Below, one piece after another: positions 23,282 through 31,889 of a stretch of DNA of 56,543 nt. The DNA is taken from NCBI GenBank assembly GCA_041485385.1, contig JBGPJM010000004.1, positions 1 through 56,543 of the forward strand, written 5' to 3'. Made by a program: the position numbers and the translations under genes. This stretch comes from JBGPJM01 sp041485385. GTDB lineage: Bacteria; Planctomycetota; Phycisphaerae; Phycisphaerales; UBA1924. Position 1 is the stretch's first letter. Each line of letters begins with the position of its first letter. The notes under the pieces are model-generated. The model made no database searches. It was not told the DNA's origin and saw nothing but the letters and a program-made list of their open reading frames with translations.

Positions 23282-24010
23282 ATGGCGAGCATTCTTGTAG
23301 TCGGCCCGCATCCGGATGACCAGGAACTGGGCATGGGCGGCACGATCGCCCGGCTCGCCGCCCAGGGGCATTCGGTCTGCCTGCTGGACGTCACCAACGG
23401 CGAGCCGACGCCGCACGGCGACCCGGCCACCCGCGAAGCGGAGGCCGCGGCGGCGCTGCGAGAACTCTCGCCGCCGGCGGGGTCCGGTGGCTCGGTCACG
23501 CGGCACATGCTCGGCGGGACGGGGCTGCCGAACCGGAGGATCGAGCCCTCGGTTGGCGCCCGCCACCTGGTGGCCGGCGTGATCCGCGCCGTGCAGGCGG
23601 ACATCGTCTTTGCGCCCCATTTCGAGGATGCGCACCCGGACCACGTCGCCGTGACGCGCATTGTCGAGGACGCCCGCTTCGACGCCAAGCTGACCGGCCT
23701 GTCCATGCCCGGGGACGAGGGGCGCCCGCCCGTGTACCCCAGGTGGCTGTTCTACTACTACGCCACGCACCTGCGGACCGTGCCGGCCCCGTCGTTCATC
23801 ATGGACATCGCCGGCTTCCAGGAGCACAAGCGCCGGGCGATCCTGGCGTACAGGTCGCAGTTCATCGTGCCGGAGAAGAACCGGCCCGTGGTGGACTGGG
23901 TCGCCGCGGCGTGGATGTACTTCGGGTCCAGGATCGGCACGGCGGCGGGCGAGGCCTTCTACACAAGGGAGCCCCTGGGGCTGAGCGGGCTGGACGGCAT
24001 CGTGTTGTGA
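23282..24010 (+). CDS. PIG-L/LmbE family deacetylase, BshB1-like
   Basis: 242 residues. The zinc-binding AHPDDxE-type motif appears as GPHPDDQELGMGGTIARLA near residue 8, and the second metal-binding block as HFEDAHPDHVAV. The spacing and the C-terminal segment with FIVPEKNRP match bacillithiol-pathway deacetylases (BshB1), which remove the acetyl group from GlcNAc-malate. No bshA or bshC gene is in the window, so a role in another GlcNAc-derived compound is possible. No strong ribosome binding site precedes the ATG. It follows the aminotransferase by 55 bases and may share its transcript. Confidence 0.87.
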   Translation: MASILVVGPHPDDQELGMGGTIARLAAQGHSVCLLDVTNGEPTPHGDPATREAEAAAALRELSPPAGSGGSVTRHMLGGTGLPNRRIEPSVGARHLVAGVIRAVQADIVFAPHFEDAHPDHVAVTRIVEDARFDAKLTGLSMPGDEGRPPVYPRWLFYYYATHLRTVPAPSFIMDIAGFQEHKRRAILAYRSQFIVPEKNRPVVDWVAAAWMYFGSRIGTAAGEAFYTREPLGLSGLDGIVL

Positions 24011-24061
24011 CTGGGCTGCGTCCGAGATCCGGAAGGGGGGAGGGGGGGCGCCGGCGGGCCG

Positions 24062-24760
24062 TCAGCGGGGGCGTCGGCGCAGGAGGTTGTATTTCACGAT
24101 GCACCAGACGGCGCGGACGCCGTCCTGCCAGCCGATCTTCTTTCCCTCGGCGTAGGTCCGGCCCCGGTACGAGACGCCGACCTCGTAGATGCGGCAGCGC
24201 AGCTTGGCGACCTTGGCGGTGATCTCGGGCTCGAAGCCGAAGCGGCGTTCCTCGATCGTGATCTTCCGGATGACCTCGCGCCGGAAGACCTTGTAGCAGA
24301 CCTCCATGTCCGAGAGATTGAGGTTCGTGAACATGTTCGACAGGAACGTCAGGAATCTGTTGCCCAGCGAGTGCCAGAAATACACGACGCGGTGGGGCTC
24401 GCCGCCGGCGAACCGGGAGCCGAAGACGACATCGGCGTGCCCGTCGAGGATGGGCTGGAGGAGCCGGGGGTATTCGCGCGGGTCGTACTCGAGATCGGCA
24501 TCCTGGATGATGACGACGTCGCCGCCGACGCGGGCGAAGCCGCTCCCGATCGCCGCCCCCTTTCCCCGGTTGCGATCCTGCTCGATGAGGATGATCCGTC
24601 CGGACTGCGCCAAGGGGCGCAGGATCTCCCGGGTGCCGTCGGTCGAGCCATCGTCCACGACGATGATCTCCTTGTCGAGACCCACCTGCTCGACCGCCTC
24701 GACCACCTGACGGATGGTTGCCTGTTCGTTGTAGACGGGGATGACGACCGAGAGCCGCAT
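24062..24760 (-). CDS. Family 2 glycosyltransferase (dolichyl/polyprenyl-phosphate mannose synthase-like)
   Basis: 232 residues. The GT-A domain is complete: LSVVIPVYNEQATIRQVVEA, IIVVDDGSTDGTREIL, RNRGKGAAIGSGF and the metal-binding DADLEYDPREYPRLLQPI, then the acceptor-side block FGSRFAGG and RRFGFEPEITAKVAK. There is no C-terminal membrane domain, as in soluble DPM1-like enzymes that transfer sugar to polyprenyl phosphate. The GAGGA before ATG 24760 supports this start; the longer frame upstream lacks homology-like sequence. It is divergent from mgtE. Confidence 0.92.
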   Translation of the reverse strand: MRLSVVIPVYNEQATIRQVVEAVEQVGLDKEIIVVDDGSTDGTREILRPLAQSGRIILIEQDRNRGKGAAIGSGFARVGGDVVIIQDADLEYDPREYPRLLQPILDGHADVVFGSRFAGGEPHRVVYFWHSLGNRFLTFLSNMFTNLNLSDMEVCYKVFRREVIRKITIEERRFGFEPEITAKVAKLRCRIYEVGVSYRGRTYAEGKKIGWQDGVRAVWCIVKYNLLRRRPR

Positions 24761-24998
24761 GGGGATCCTCGAGGTCGGGAGCGAGCCGTCGCCCCGCGAG
24801 CATGGAAGGATGGACGAACGCTGTGCGCCGTGGTCGCGGGGGCCGTGGCGGCTCGTGGAACCGCAAATATACCGGATCCTGAAGCGTGCGACGCGCGCCC
24901 GGCTCCCCGCCGGGAAGGTGGGCCGGCCCGTGGTCGCCTCACCTTTCCTGGAGCGCACGCACGAGACGCCGATGGCGCCGCGGGTGTAGAGTGTCGCC

Positions 24999-26438
24999 GT
25001 GAACCCCACCGCCGAGCTCATCCAGCCCGAGGTCTGCGAGCTGATCCGCGAGGGGAGGTACAGCGAGCTGCGTGAGGCGCTGCACGGGATCCCGCCGGCG
25101 GACGTGGCCGACGTGGTGTCGGTGCTGGAGCCCTCCGAGGCGGCGGTGGCGTTCCGGTTCCTCACCCGCGACGACGCCGGAGAGGTGTTCAGCTACCTCG
25201 ACGCCGAGCATCAGCAGGCGCTCATCCAGGAACTGGGCGCGCAGGGTTCGGTGCGGATCGTGGAGGGGATGGACCCCGACGACCGGGCCCGCCTGCTGGA
25301 CGAGCTGCCGCCGGAGGTCGCCCAGCGGCTGATCGCCTCGCTGAACCCCGAGGACCGGAAGGTCACGCAGGCGATCCTGGGGTATCCGCCCAGGAGCGTC
25401 GGCCGGCTCATGACGCCGGACTACGTGCGGATCCTCCCGGAATGGACGGTGGCGCAGGCGCTGGAGCACATCCGCAAGAACGGACGCGACGCCGAGACGA
25501 TCAACGTCGTCTACGTGGTGGACGACCAGGGCGTGCTCATCGACGACATCCGCCTGCGCCAGCTCCTGCTCGCGGAGCCGGGGGCGACCGTCGGGTCGCT
25601 CATGAACCGCAACTTCGTCTCTCTCCGCGCCGACCAGGACCAGGAGGAGGCCGTGCGGGCCCTGACGCGCTACGACCGAGTGGCCTTGCCGGTGGTGGAC
25701 TCACGCGGCGTGCTGCTGGGCATCGTGACCCACGACGACATCGCCGACGTGGCCCAGGAAGAGGCGACCGAGGACATCCAGAAGCTTGGCGGCATGGAGG
25801 CCCTGGACGAGCCGTACATGTCCATCACGTTGATGCGGCTGGTGCGCAAGCGGGGCACGTGGCTGGCGGCCCTGTTCATCGGGGAGATGTTCACGCAGAC
25901 GGCGATGGCCGGGTTTGAGCACGACATCGAGCGGGCCGCGGTGCTGGCGACCTTCGTGCCGCTGATCGTCTCCAGCGGCGGCAACAGCGGGTCACAGGCC
26001 ACCTCGCTGATCATCCGGGCGATGGCGCTGGGCGAGATCACGATGAAGGACTGGTGGCGGGTGATGAAGCGGGAGCTGGCGGCGGGCGCGTTGCTGGGGC
26101 TGTTCCTGGGGCTGATCGGCATCCTGCGAGTGCACATATGGGGGTGGATGGGATGGTTCCTGAAGAAGGACCCCGACGGGGCGCCGGGGACGTACATCAA
26201 GGAGAGCATCACGGCGCAGCACCACTACGACCTGCTGGCGGCGTCGATCGGCGTGGCGGTGCTGGGTGTTGTGCTGTGGGGGACTCTTGTCGGCAGCATG
26301 CTGCCGTTCCTGCTCAGGAAGCTGAGGCTCGACCCGGCGACCAGCTCGGCGCCGTTCGTGGCGACGCTGGTGGACGTCGTCGGCGTGCTGATCTACTTCG
26401 GCGCGGCGGTGCTGATCCTGCGCGGGACGCTGCTGTGA
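24999..26438 (+). CDS. mgtE: Magnesium transporter MgtE
   Basis: 479 residues. Order of domains: N-terminal helical domain (residues 1-125, LHGIPPADVADVVSVLEPSE, LDELPPEVAQRLI), a pair of CBS domains (about 135-260, MTPDYVRILPEWTVAQAL and VGSLMNRNFVSLRADQDQEE), then the membrane domain with five helices (LAALFIGEMFTQTAMAGFEH, PLIVSSGGNSGSQATSLIIRAMA, FLGLIGILR, VDVVGVLIYFGAAVLI). The GGNSGSQ block lines the ion pathway. In known MgtE proteins the cytosolic domains sense Mg2+ and gate the pore. GTG start at 24999. It ends 3 bases from the convergent P-type ATPase stop. Confidence 0.95.
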   Translation: MNPTAELIQPEVCELIREGRYSELREALHGIPPADVADVVSVLEPSEAAVAFRFLTRDDAGEVFSYLDAEHQQALIQELGAQGSVRIVEGMDPDDRARLLDELPPEVAQRLIASLNPEDRKVTQAILGYPPRSVGRLMTPDYVRILPEWTVAQALEHIRKNGRDAETINVVYVVDDQGVLIDDIRLRQLLLAEPGATVGSLMNRNFVSLRADQDQEEAVRALTRYDRVALPVVDSRGVLLGIVTHDDIADVAQEEATEDIQKLGGMEALDEPYMSITLMRLVRKRGTWLAALFIGEMFTQTAMAGFEHDIERAAVLATFVPLIVSSGGNSGSQATSLIIRAMALGEITMKDWWRVMKRELAAGALLGLFLGLIGILRVHIWGWMGWFLKKDPDGAPGTYIKESITAQHHYDLLAASIGVAVLGVVLWGTLVGSMLPFLLRKLRLDPATSSAPFVATLVDVVGVLIYFGAAVLILRGTLL

Positions 26439-26441
26439 TGC

Positions 26442-28469
26442 TCAGATCGCCTCGGCGAGCATGGGGATCCGGCTCATGTCGGCGGCCGGAGCCTCGGTGG
26501 CGGTGTACTGCTCGCCGAATCGGAAAAGGCGGAAGGAGTTGGCGATCACGAAGACATCGCCGACGATGTGGTACACGGCGGCGGCGAGGATCACGAGGTT
26601 GCCCGTCGCCGCGAGCGACAGGCCGATGAGGGCGATGACGATCGACGCGCCGATGTTCTGCGCGATGATCGAGCGGGTGCGCCGGGCCAGCTCGATGAGG
26701 AACGGGACGCGCGACAGGTCGTCGTTCATCAGGGCGACGCCGGCGGAGTTGGCGGCGATGTCGGACCCGCCCAGCCCCATGGCGACGCCGACGTCGGCGG
26801 CGGCGAGCGACGGGCCGTCGTTGATGCCGTCGCCCACCATCATCACTCGCCGCCCCGCCTTCACCATCGCCTCGATCTGCGCGTGCTTCTCCTCGGGGTG
26901 GCACTCGGCCTGGACCTCGTCCACCCCCACGGCCCGGCCGACGCGCTCGGCGACGCTGAGGCGGTCGCCGGTGAAGATGGCGATCTTGCGGACTCCCAGC
27001 TCGCGCAGGCGTGCGATGACGCCCTTCGTATTGGGGCGGATGCGGTCGTCCAGGCCGACGACGCCGAGGTACCTTCCGTCGCGCACGACGTGTACGCCGG
27101 TCATCCCCTCGATGCGTGCCTCGACCTGGCGGATCTCGTCCTTGAGGTTGGGGAAGAGCTCGACAAGCCAGGTGGCCCGCCCCACGTGGAGCGTGCCCAG
27201 CGAGGTGCGGGCCTTGATGCCCCGCCCGTGGATCTCCTCGAACTCGCTGCTGCCGTCGGGGGTGATGCGCGCCGCGGCGGCGGTTGCGACGATGGACTTG
27301 GCCAAGGGGTGGTTGGAATGTTGCTCGCCGTTGGCGGCGGCCTGGAGGAGCTCGGCGCCCTCGACGCCCGGCGCGGGGACCAGCTTGGAGACGGCGAACT
27401 TGCCGGTGGTGATGGTCCCGGTCTTGTCCATGATGACGGTGTCGACGCTGGCCGCGGCCTCGAGGTAGTTGGTCTTCTTGATGAGGATGCCCAGGCGCGC
27501 CGCCGAGGCGAAGGAGGCGACCATCGCCGAGGGGCTGGAGAGGAGCAGGGCCGAGGGGCAGGTCACGACGAGCACCGTGATCGCCGTCTCGACGTTCTTG
27601 GTGAGGAACCAGACCGCGAACGCAACGGCGAGGGCGACAGGGACGAAGAAGCGCGACACCTGCTCGATGAGGAGCTGGCGCGGGGTCTTGCTCTGCTCGG
27701 CCTCGCGGATCAGCTGGGAGACCTTGCCGATCGTGGTGTCCTGGCCCACGTGCGTGACGCGGAGGTCGATCGCGCCGGAAAGATTGGTCGTGCCGGCGTA
27801 CACCGGCTCGCCCGGCTCGACCTCGTGCGGCGCGGCCTCGCCGGTGAGGGAGGCCTGGTTGATGGACGACCGCCCCTTCACGACCACACCGTCAACGGGG
27901 AGGTTCTCGCCGGGCCGGACGCGGACGATGTCGCCGACCTTCACCTCGACTAGCCCGACCTCGGCCTCGGCGCCGTCGCGCACGATCCGGGCGGAGTCGG
28001 GCGTGAGCCCGACGAGCTCTTCGATCGCCCGCTCGGCCGTCCAGGCGCGCTGGCGGACGAACTGGTCGGCCACCAGCAGGATGAACGCCAGCAGCCCGGC
28101 GACGACGTTGTCGCCGATCAGCAGCGCGGCGAGGATCGCCAGGGAGGCCAGCGACGACGTGGAGGCCCGCCCGCGCTTGAGCTCGGTGAACGATGAGACA
28201 AAGAGCGGGAAGGCGAGGGTGAGCGCGCCGATGACGGCGGGGAACTCGGCCACCTCCTTGGGGATGGCGCCCTTGAACAGCTGCTTGGCCGCGACGGTGG
28301 CCAGCACCAGCACCCCGCCGACGAGGTAGAGGAGCATGTACCGCTCGAGCTTGATGTTGTGGTGCGTGCAGCACTCCATGCCGCCCTTGCCCGAATCCCC
28401 CGGCTTCCGCCCGTGGCGGTGCTCGTGGGCATGGCCTTGGTCATGGGCGTGAGCGTCCAGAGTGGTCAT
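26442..28469 (-). CDS. Heavy-metal-translocating P1B-type ATPase with CPS motif and His-rich N-terminus
   Basis: 675 residues, inner membrane. The N-terminus is a His-rich tail (HAHDQGHAHEHRHG, then ECCTHH) and there is no HMA domain. The P-type core shows SLTGEAAPHEVEPGEPVYAG (actuator), VVTCPSALLLSSPSAM as the metal-binding helix, DKTGTITTGK (phosphorylated Asp), EQHSNHPLAKS (the HP locus of P1B ATPases) and GDGINDGPSLAAADVG. The intramembrane motif is CPS instead of CPC, so metal selectivity (Zn, Cd, Co, or other) cannot be called by analogy with ZntA or CopA. Membrane helices number about eight. Confidence 0.9.
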   Translation of the reverse strand: MTTLDAHAHDQGHAHEHRHGRKPGDSGKGGMECCTHHNIKLERYMLLYLVGGVLVLATVAAKQLFKGAIPKEVAEFPAVIGALTLAFPLFVSSFTELKRGRASTSSLASLAILAALLIGDNVVAGLLAFILLVADQFVRQRAWTAERAIEELVGLTPDSARIVRDGAEAEVGLVEVKVGDIVRVRPGENLPVDGVVVKGRSSINQASLTGEAAPHEVEPGEPVYAGTTNLSGAIDLRVTHVGQDTTIGKVSQLIREAEQSKTPRQLLIEQVSRFFVPVALAVAFAVWFLTKNVETAITVLVVTCPSALLLSSPSAMVASFASAARLGILIKKTNYLEAAASVDTVIMDKTGTITTGKFAVSKLVPAPGVEGAELLQAAANGEQHSNHPLAKSIVATAAAARITPDGSSEFEEIHGRGIKARTSLGTLHVGRATWLVELFPNLKDEIRQVEARIEGMTGVHVVRDGRYLGVVGLDDRIRPNTKGVIARLRELGVRKIAIFTGDRLSVAERVGRAVGVDEVQAECHPEEKHAQIEAMVKAGRRVMMVGDGINDGPSLAAADVGVAMGLGGSDIAANSAGVALMNDDLSRVPFLIELARRTRSIIAQNIGASIVIALIGLSLAATGNLVILAAAVYHIVGDVFVIANSFRLFRFGEQYTATEAPAADMSRIPMLAEAI

Positions 28470-28743
28470 TGCGTGCTCCGTGGTCCGGGTCCAGGGACGA
28501 GGCTCGTCGGCGCGGCGGGAGAACTCCGCCGGCCCCCTTCCGCACCCCCGTCAATACGCACAGGCGGCGCAGACCTCGGTCACCGCCTGAAGGGGGAGCT
28601 ATGGTAGCCGCGGCACCATCCGGGGCGGCATAGGGAGGGATACGCCCGGAAAGCGGCCGTGGTTCGGTATCCGCGACACCGCTGAGCGGCGAATCGAGCC
28701 CACGCGGATGCGGCCCGGTCGGGTGGGTGCTAGGGTTGCCCGC

Positions 28744-29658
28744 ATGCGTGAATCGGAGCTGCTCGCCCATATCTACCGAAGGTCGGAGGACCTGCCGGCC
28801 CGGTGGCCAAACGTGGTAGTCGGGCCGGGGGACGACTGCGCGGTTGTTCGGGCGCCATCTGGTAGTTTGCTGCTCGTGACGGTTGACCAGCTCGTCCGCG
28901 GGCGGCACTTTGTCGCCCAGACGCCGGTGGAGTTGATCGCCAGGAAGATTGTGGCTCGCTCGGTAAGCGATATCGCGGCGATGGGCGGGGCTCCGGCATG
29001 GGGGCTGGCGACAGCGGCGATGCCGCGAGACTACCCGGAGGCGGATGCGCTGTTCGACGCGATGTCGAGGTGGGCCGAGCAGTTCCAGTGTCCGCTGGTC
29101 GGGGGCGACATCGCAACCACGATCGGGGACGAGCTGGTGCTCACGCTGACGGTGGCGGGGACGCCGCACCCGGTTCGGGGCCCGGTGCTGAGGTCCGGGG
29201 CTTGCGAGGGCGATGAGGTGTGGGTGACGGGGAAGCTGGGCGGATCGCTGGGGTCCGGGCGGCACTTGAGGTTCGACCCGCGGCTGACGGAGGGCGCCTG
29301 GCTGTGCGACCTGTTGGGTGAGAAGCTGCACGCGATGATCGACGTCTCCGACGGGCTGGGGCGGGACGCGGGGCGGGTGGCGGAGGCGTCGAAGGTGGGT
29401 ATCGAGATCGAGGCGACCGCTGTGCCGCGCCAGGAGGGGGTGGAGAGGTGGCGTGTAGCAGTGTCGGAGGGGGAGGACTACGAGCTGTGCTTCACGGTGG
29501 CGAGCGGTGCGGGTGTGCCGTGGATCTGTGACAAGACGGGCGTGCCCCTGACGCGCGTGGGGCGAGTAACGGCGGGGACCGGCTGCACCGTGATCGATGA
29601 ACGAGGACAGGGGGTCGATGCCTCGGAGATGGGGTGGGATCACGGCGGTGAGGCGTGA
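28744..29658 (+). CDS. thiL: Thiamine-monophosphate kinase
   Basis: Phosphorylates thiamine monophosphate to thiamine diphosphate with ATP. 304 residues with the AIR-synthase-like fold: GPGDDCAVVRA, TVDQLVRGRHF, ARSVSDIAAMGGAPAWGLAT, VGGDIATT, GKLGGSLGSGRHL, MIDVSDGLGRDAGRVAEAS and GEDYELCFTV, all in family order and including the Mg-ATP aspartates. The ATG at 28744 is chosen over an upstream GTG/ATG-like start. The stop codon overlaps the tsaE start, so this is the first gene of a cluster with tsaE and the exbB/exbD genes. Confidence 0.95.
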   Translation: MRESELLAHIYRRSEDLPARWPNVVVGPGDDCAVVRAPSGSLLLVTVDQLVRGRHFVAQTPVELIARKIVARSVSDIAAMGGAPAWGLATAAMPRDYPEADALFDAMSRWAEQFQCPLVGGDIATTIGDELVLTLTVAGTPHPVRGPVLRSGACEGDEVWVTGKLGGSLGSGRHLRFDPRLTEGAWLCDLLGEKLHAMIDVSDGLGRDAGRVAEASKVGIEIEATAVPRQEGVERWRVAVSEGEDYELCFTVASGAGVPWICDKTGVPLTRVGRVTAGTGCTVIDERGQGVDASEMGWDHGGEA

Positions 29659-30398
29659 TGCGGATTGAACTGGTGACACGCTCGGAGGATGAGACGATCG
29701 CGCTGGGGCGTGCGCTGGGGCCCGTGCTGCGCGCCGGGGACGTGGTGGCGCTGCACGGGGAACTCGGGGCGGGGAAGACGCGCCTGGTGCGCGGGATCGC
29801 GGGTGGGATGGGATTGGACGAGCGGCTGGTCAGCAGCCCGACGTTCGTGATGGTGAACGAGTACGAGAGGCCGCCGGGGGAGAGAGGGGGCGAGAGCGGG
29901 GGGCGCCCGTCGCTCGTGCACGTGGACGCCTACCGCATGACCGGCGCCGACGACCTCGACACGCTCGGGTGGGACAGGCTGACCGACGGCGGCAGCGTGG
30001 TCGTGGTGGAGTGGGCGGAGCGGATCGAACCGGCCCTCGGTCCCGCGCGGCTCGATGTACGGCTGGAAGCGGTGGGGGGAGAGGATGTGCGCCGGATCAT
30101 GATCGAGGGGGACAGGTCGTGGTCGAGACGGGAGGGCTGGGAGGAAGTCGCCCGCCTTTCGCATGCCGGGGACAAGACAACGTCGAGATCCGCGGAGGCA
30201 GCGGCTGCGCCGCTCCCCGCGGGCTGGGCGCGGTGCCCGATCTCGGGGAAGCCGGTGTCTCCGGACTCGCCGACGTTCCCGTTCTTCGATGAGAAGTGCC
30301 GGATGGCGGACCTGGGGCGATGGTTCGGCGGGACGTACTCGGTACGCCGTGAGCTGATGGAGGAGGATCTGGACGATCCGGACCTGGGCGAGAGGTGA
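29658..30398 (+). CDS. tsaE: TsaE ATPase fused to a degenerate YacG-like zinc domain
   Basis: 246 residues. Residues 1-150 are TsaE, the ATPase of the t6A37 tRNA-modification complex (Walker A GELGAGKTRLVRGIAGGMG, SSPTFVMVNEY, VHVDAYRM, VVVVEWAERI). After a linker, residues ~190-235 read WARCPISGKPVSPDSPTFPF followed by FDEKCRMADLGRWFGGTYSV, which matches the YacG family (CPxCGKPV, FCSxRCRxIDLGxW), small zinc proteins that inhibit DNA gyrase. Only the first Cys of the first pair and the last Cys of the second pair remain, so zinc binding is doubtful. The start ATG overlaps the thiL stop (TGATG). TsaB is encoded elsewhere in the window (52733). Confidence 0.88.
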   Translation: MRIELVTRSEDETIALGRALGPVLRAGDVVALHGELGAGKTRLVRGIAGGMGLDERLVSSPTFVMVNEYERPPGERGGESGGRPSLVHVDAYRMTGADDLDTLGWDRLTDGGSVVVVEWAERIEPALGPARLDVRLEAVGGEDVRRIMIEGDRSWSRREGWEEVARLSHAGDKTTSRSAEAAAAPLPAGWARCPISGKPVSPDSPTFPFFDEKCRMADLGRWFGGTYSVRRELMEEDLDDPDLGER

Positions 30399-30437
30399 CA
30401 CGGTGATCGGCTCACGCCCCTTCTACGATTGGGCCTC

Positions 30438-31283
30438 ATGTGGCGATGGATGAATCAGCGAGTGTGGTTCGCGCTCGGGGTGACGCTCATGACCGCCGCG
30501 GCCTGGGCCCAGCCCGCCGGGGCCCCGTCAAGCCCGCCCGCGCCCGTTCCCGGCGCGACGACGCTCGACTCGAGCCTGCGTCGGCTGTTCCTGCAGTCGT
30601 TCGACCTCTTCACGGTGCTGCTGGTGTCCGGCTCAATCGTCTCGGTGGCGGTGATCATCCAGTGCGTGTGGGAGGTGCGGGCCAGCCGCATCCTGCCAGC
30701 GGGCACGCTGGCGACGATCAAGCGCCTGGCCGGTTTCGGGCGCTGGGATGAGCTGCACGAGTTCACGAGCACCGAGGACGACACGTTCCTCAGCCGCGTG
30801 GTAAGGGCGGCGATCGTCTCGCCGGGAGAGGACCGTGTCGCGGTGCGCGAGGCGGCGGAGATGGCCGCGAGCGAGGAGTGCGCGCGGTGGTTCCGCAAGA
30901 TCGAGCCGCTCAACGTGATCGGGAACCTCGGGCCGCTGCTCGGGCTGGCCGGGACGGTGTGGGGGATGATCATCGCGTTCACGGCGCTCGGCGAGGGAGG
31001 GGGGCAGGCCAACCCGGGCGAGCTGGCGCTGGGCATCTCCAAAGCGCTGTTCCACACGCTCTTGGGGCTGCTGCTGGCCGTGCCGTCGCTCCTAGTCTTC
31101 GGGTGGTACCGCACGGTGGTCGACCGGCACTGCACGCGGGCGATGGTGGAGGCGGCGACGATTGTGGAGATGCTGCCCGAATCCGCGGCGGCGCGAACAA
31201 AACTCACCACCGAGACACCGAGAGCCCAAAAGAGAGAGCCGGTCGAGGAACTGGCCGTTCGCAAGTGGTCAGATGGCCGCTGA
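30438..31283 (+). CDS. MotA/TolQ/ExbB family proton channel
   Basis: 281 residues. Signal-like N-terminus (ALGVTLMTAAAWAQ), a first membrane helix near residue 55-75 (LFTVLLVSGSIVSVAVIIQ), and the conserved pair of later helices with GPLLGLAGTVWGMIIAFTAL and LFHTLLGLLLAVPSLLVFGW. These form the proton-conducting subunit that works with ExbD/TolR to energise outer-membrane transport or cell-envelope processes. The two ExbD-like genes follow. The C-terminus from about residue 255 (KLTTETPRAQKRE) is encoded by a dispersed-type repeat rather than by family sequence. ATG 30438 was chosen because it opens the signal sequence. Confidence 0.9.
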   Translation: MWRWMNQRVWFALGVTLMTAAAWAQPAGAPSSPPAPVPGATTLDSSLRRLFLQSFDLFTVLLVSGSIVSVAVIIQCVWEVRASRILPAGTLATIKRLAGFGRWDELHEFTSTEDDTFLSRVVRAAIVSPGEDRVAVREAAEMAASEECARWFRKIEPLNVIGNLGPLLGLAGTVWGMIIAFTALGEGGGQANPGELALGISKALFHTLLGLLLAVPSLLVFGWYRTVVDRHCTRAMVEAATIVEMLPESAAARTKLTTETPRAQKREPVEELAVRKWSDGR

Positions 31284-31380
31284 ATGCTTGAGCATCGGCG
31301 TGGTCATGGTGTTCGGCTCCTCGGCCGTTCCCGCGTCATTTGGTTCTTTCTGTGATCGCGGCGTCCCGGTGGTGGGTTTT
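31199..31380. repeat. Imperfect inverted repeat flanking the exbB-exbD gap (31199-31234 and 31345-31380)
   Basis: AAAACTCACCACCGAGACAC at 31199 onward and, on the minus strand, AAAACCCACCACCGGGACGC from 31380 inward agree at about three quarters of positions. The left copy lies inside the end of exbB and the right copy just before the first exbD. They resemble the CACCACGGAGACACAGAG-type repeats scattered in many environmental genomes. Confidence 0.5.
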
Positions 31381-31394
31381 CCGGGAGGGTTCTG

Positions 31395-31889
31395 ATGCGA
31401 CCCGTCGGCGGCAGGCGAGCTAGGCACGGCGGGGTCTTCGGGGAGATCAACGTCACGCCGCTGATCGACGTCGTGATGTGCCTGATCATCTTCTACCTGA
31501 TGGTCGGGCGCCTGGCGTTGCAGAAGCGCGCGGAGGTGCAGCTGCCGCGCTCGGCGATCGGCGCTCAGGCGGAGCCGACGGTGTTGGTGGTGAACGTGCT
31601 GGCCCACGGCGGCGAACCGGCGGGGACGCCCGCGCCGGGCGCGGGGCCATTCGCCACGGGGCAGGTGATCGTGGAGAGCGAGCCCGTCGGCGATGAGCAG
31701 GCGCTGGAGTCGCTTGTCCGCGAGCGGCTGCTGGCGGACCCGCAGACGGTTGTGCAGATCAGGGCGGCGCAGGACCTGAACTTCGGCGTCGTCTCGCCGG
31801 TGATGCGGGCGTGCACCAGGGGCGGGGCGATGAACGTGCGCCTGGCGACGCAGCGGGTCGGACCGCCGGCGGAAGGGGGCGGGCGATGA
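31395..31889 (+). CDS. ExbD/TolR family protein (first)
   Basis: 164 residues, one N-terminal membrane helix with the essential Asp in the pore (NVTPLIDVVMCLIIFYLMVG). The periplasmic part follows with LVVNVLAHGG, ESLVRERLLADPQTVVQIRA and FGVVSPVMRACTRGG. It forms the proton-driven complex with the ExbB-like protein encoded 112 bases upstream. GGGAGG before the ATG at 31395 is the ribosome binding site. It overlaps the second exbD-like gene by 4 bases (ATGA). Confidence 0.9.
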   Translation: MRPVGGRRARHGGVFGEINVTPLIDVVMCLIIFYLMVGRLALQKRAEVQLPRSAIGAQAEPTVLVVNVLAHGGEPAGTPAPGAGPFATGQVIVESEPVGDEQALESLVRERLLADPQTVVQIRAAQDLNFGVVSPVMRACTRGGAMNVRLATQRVGPPAEGGGR

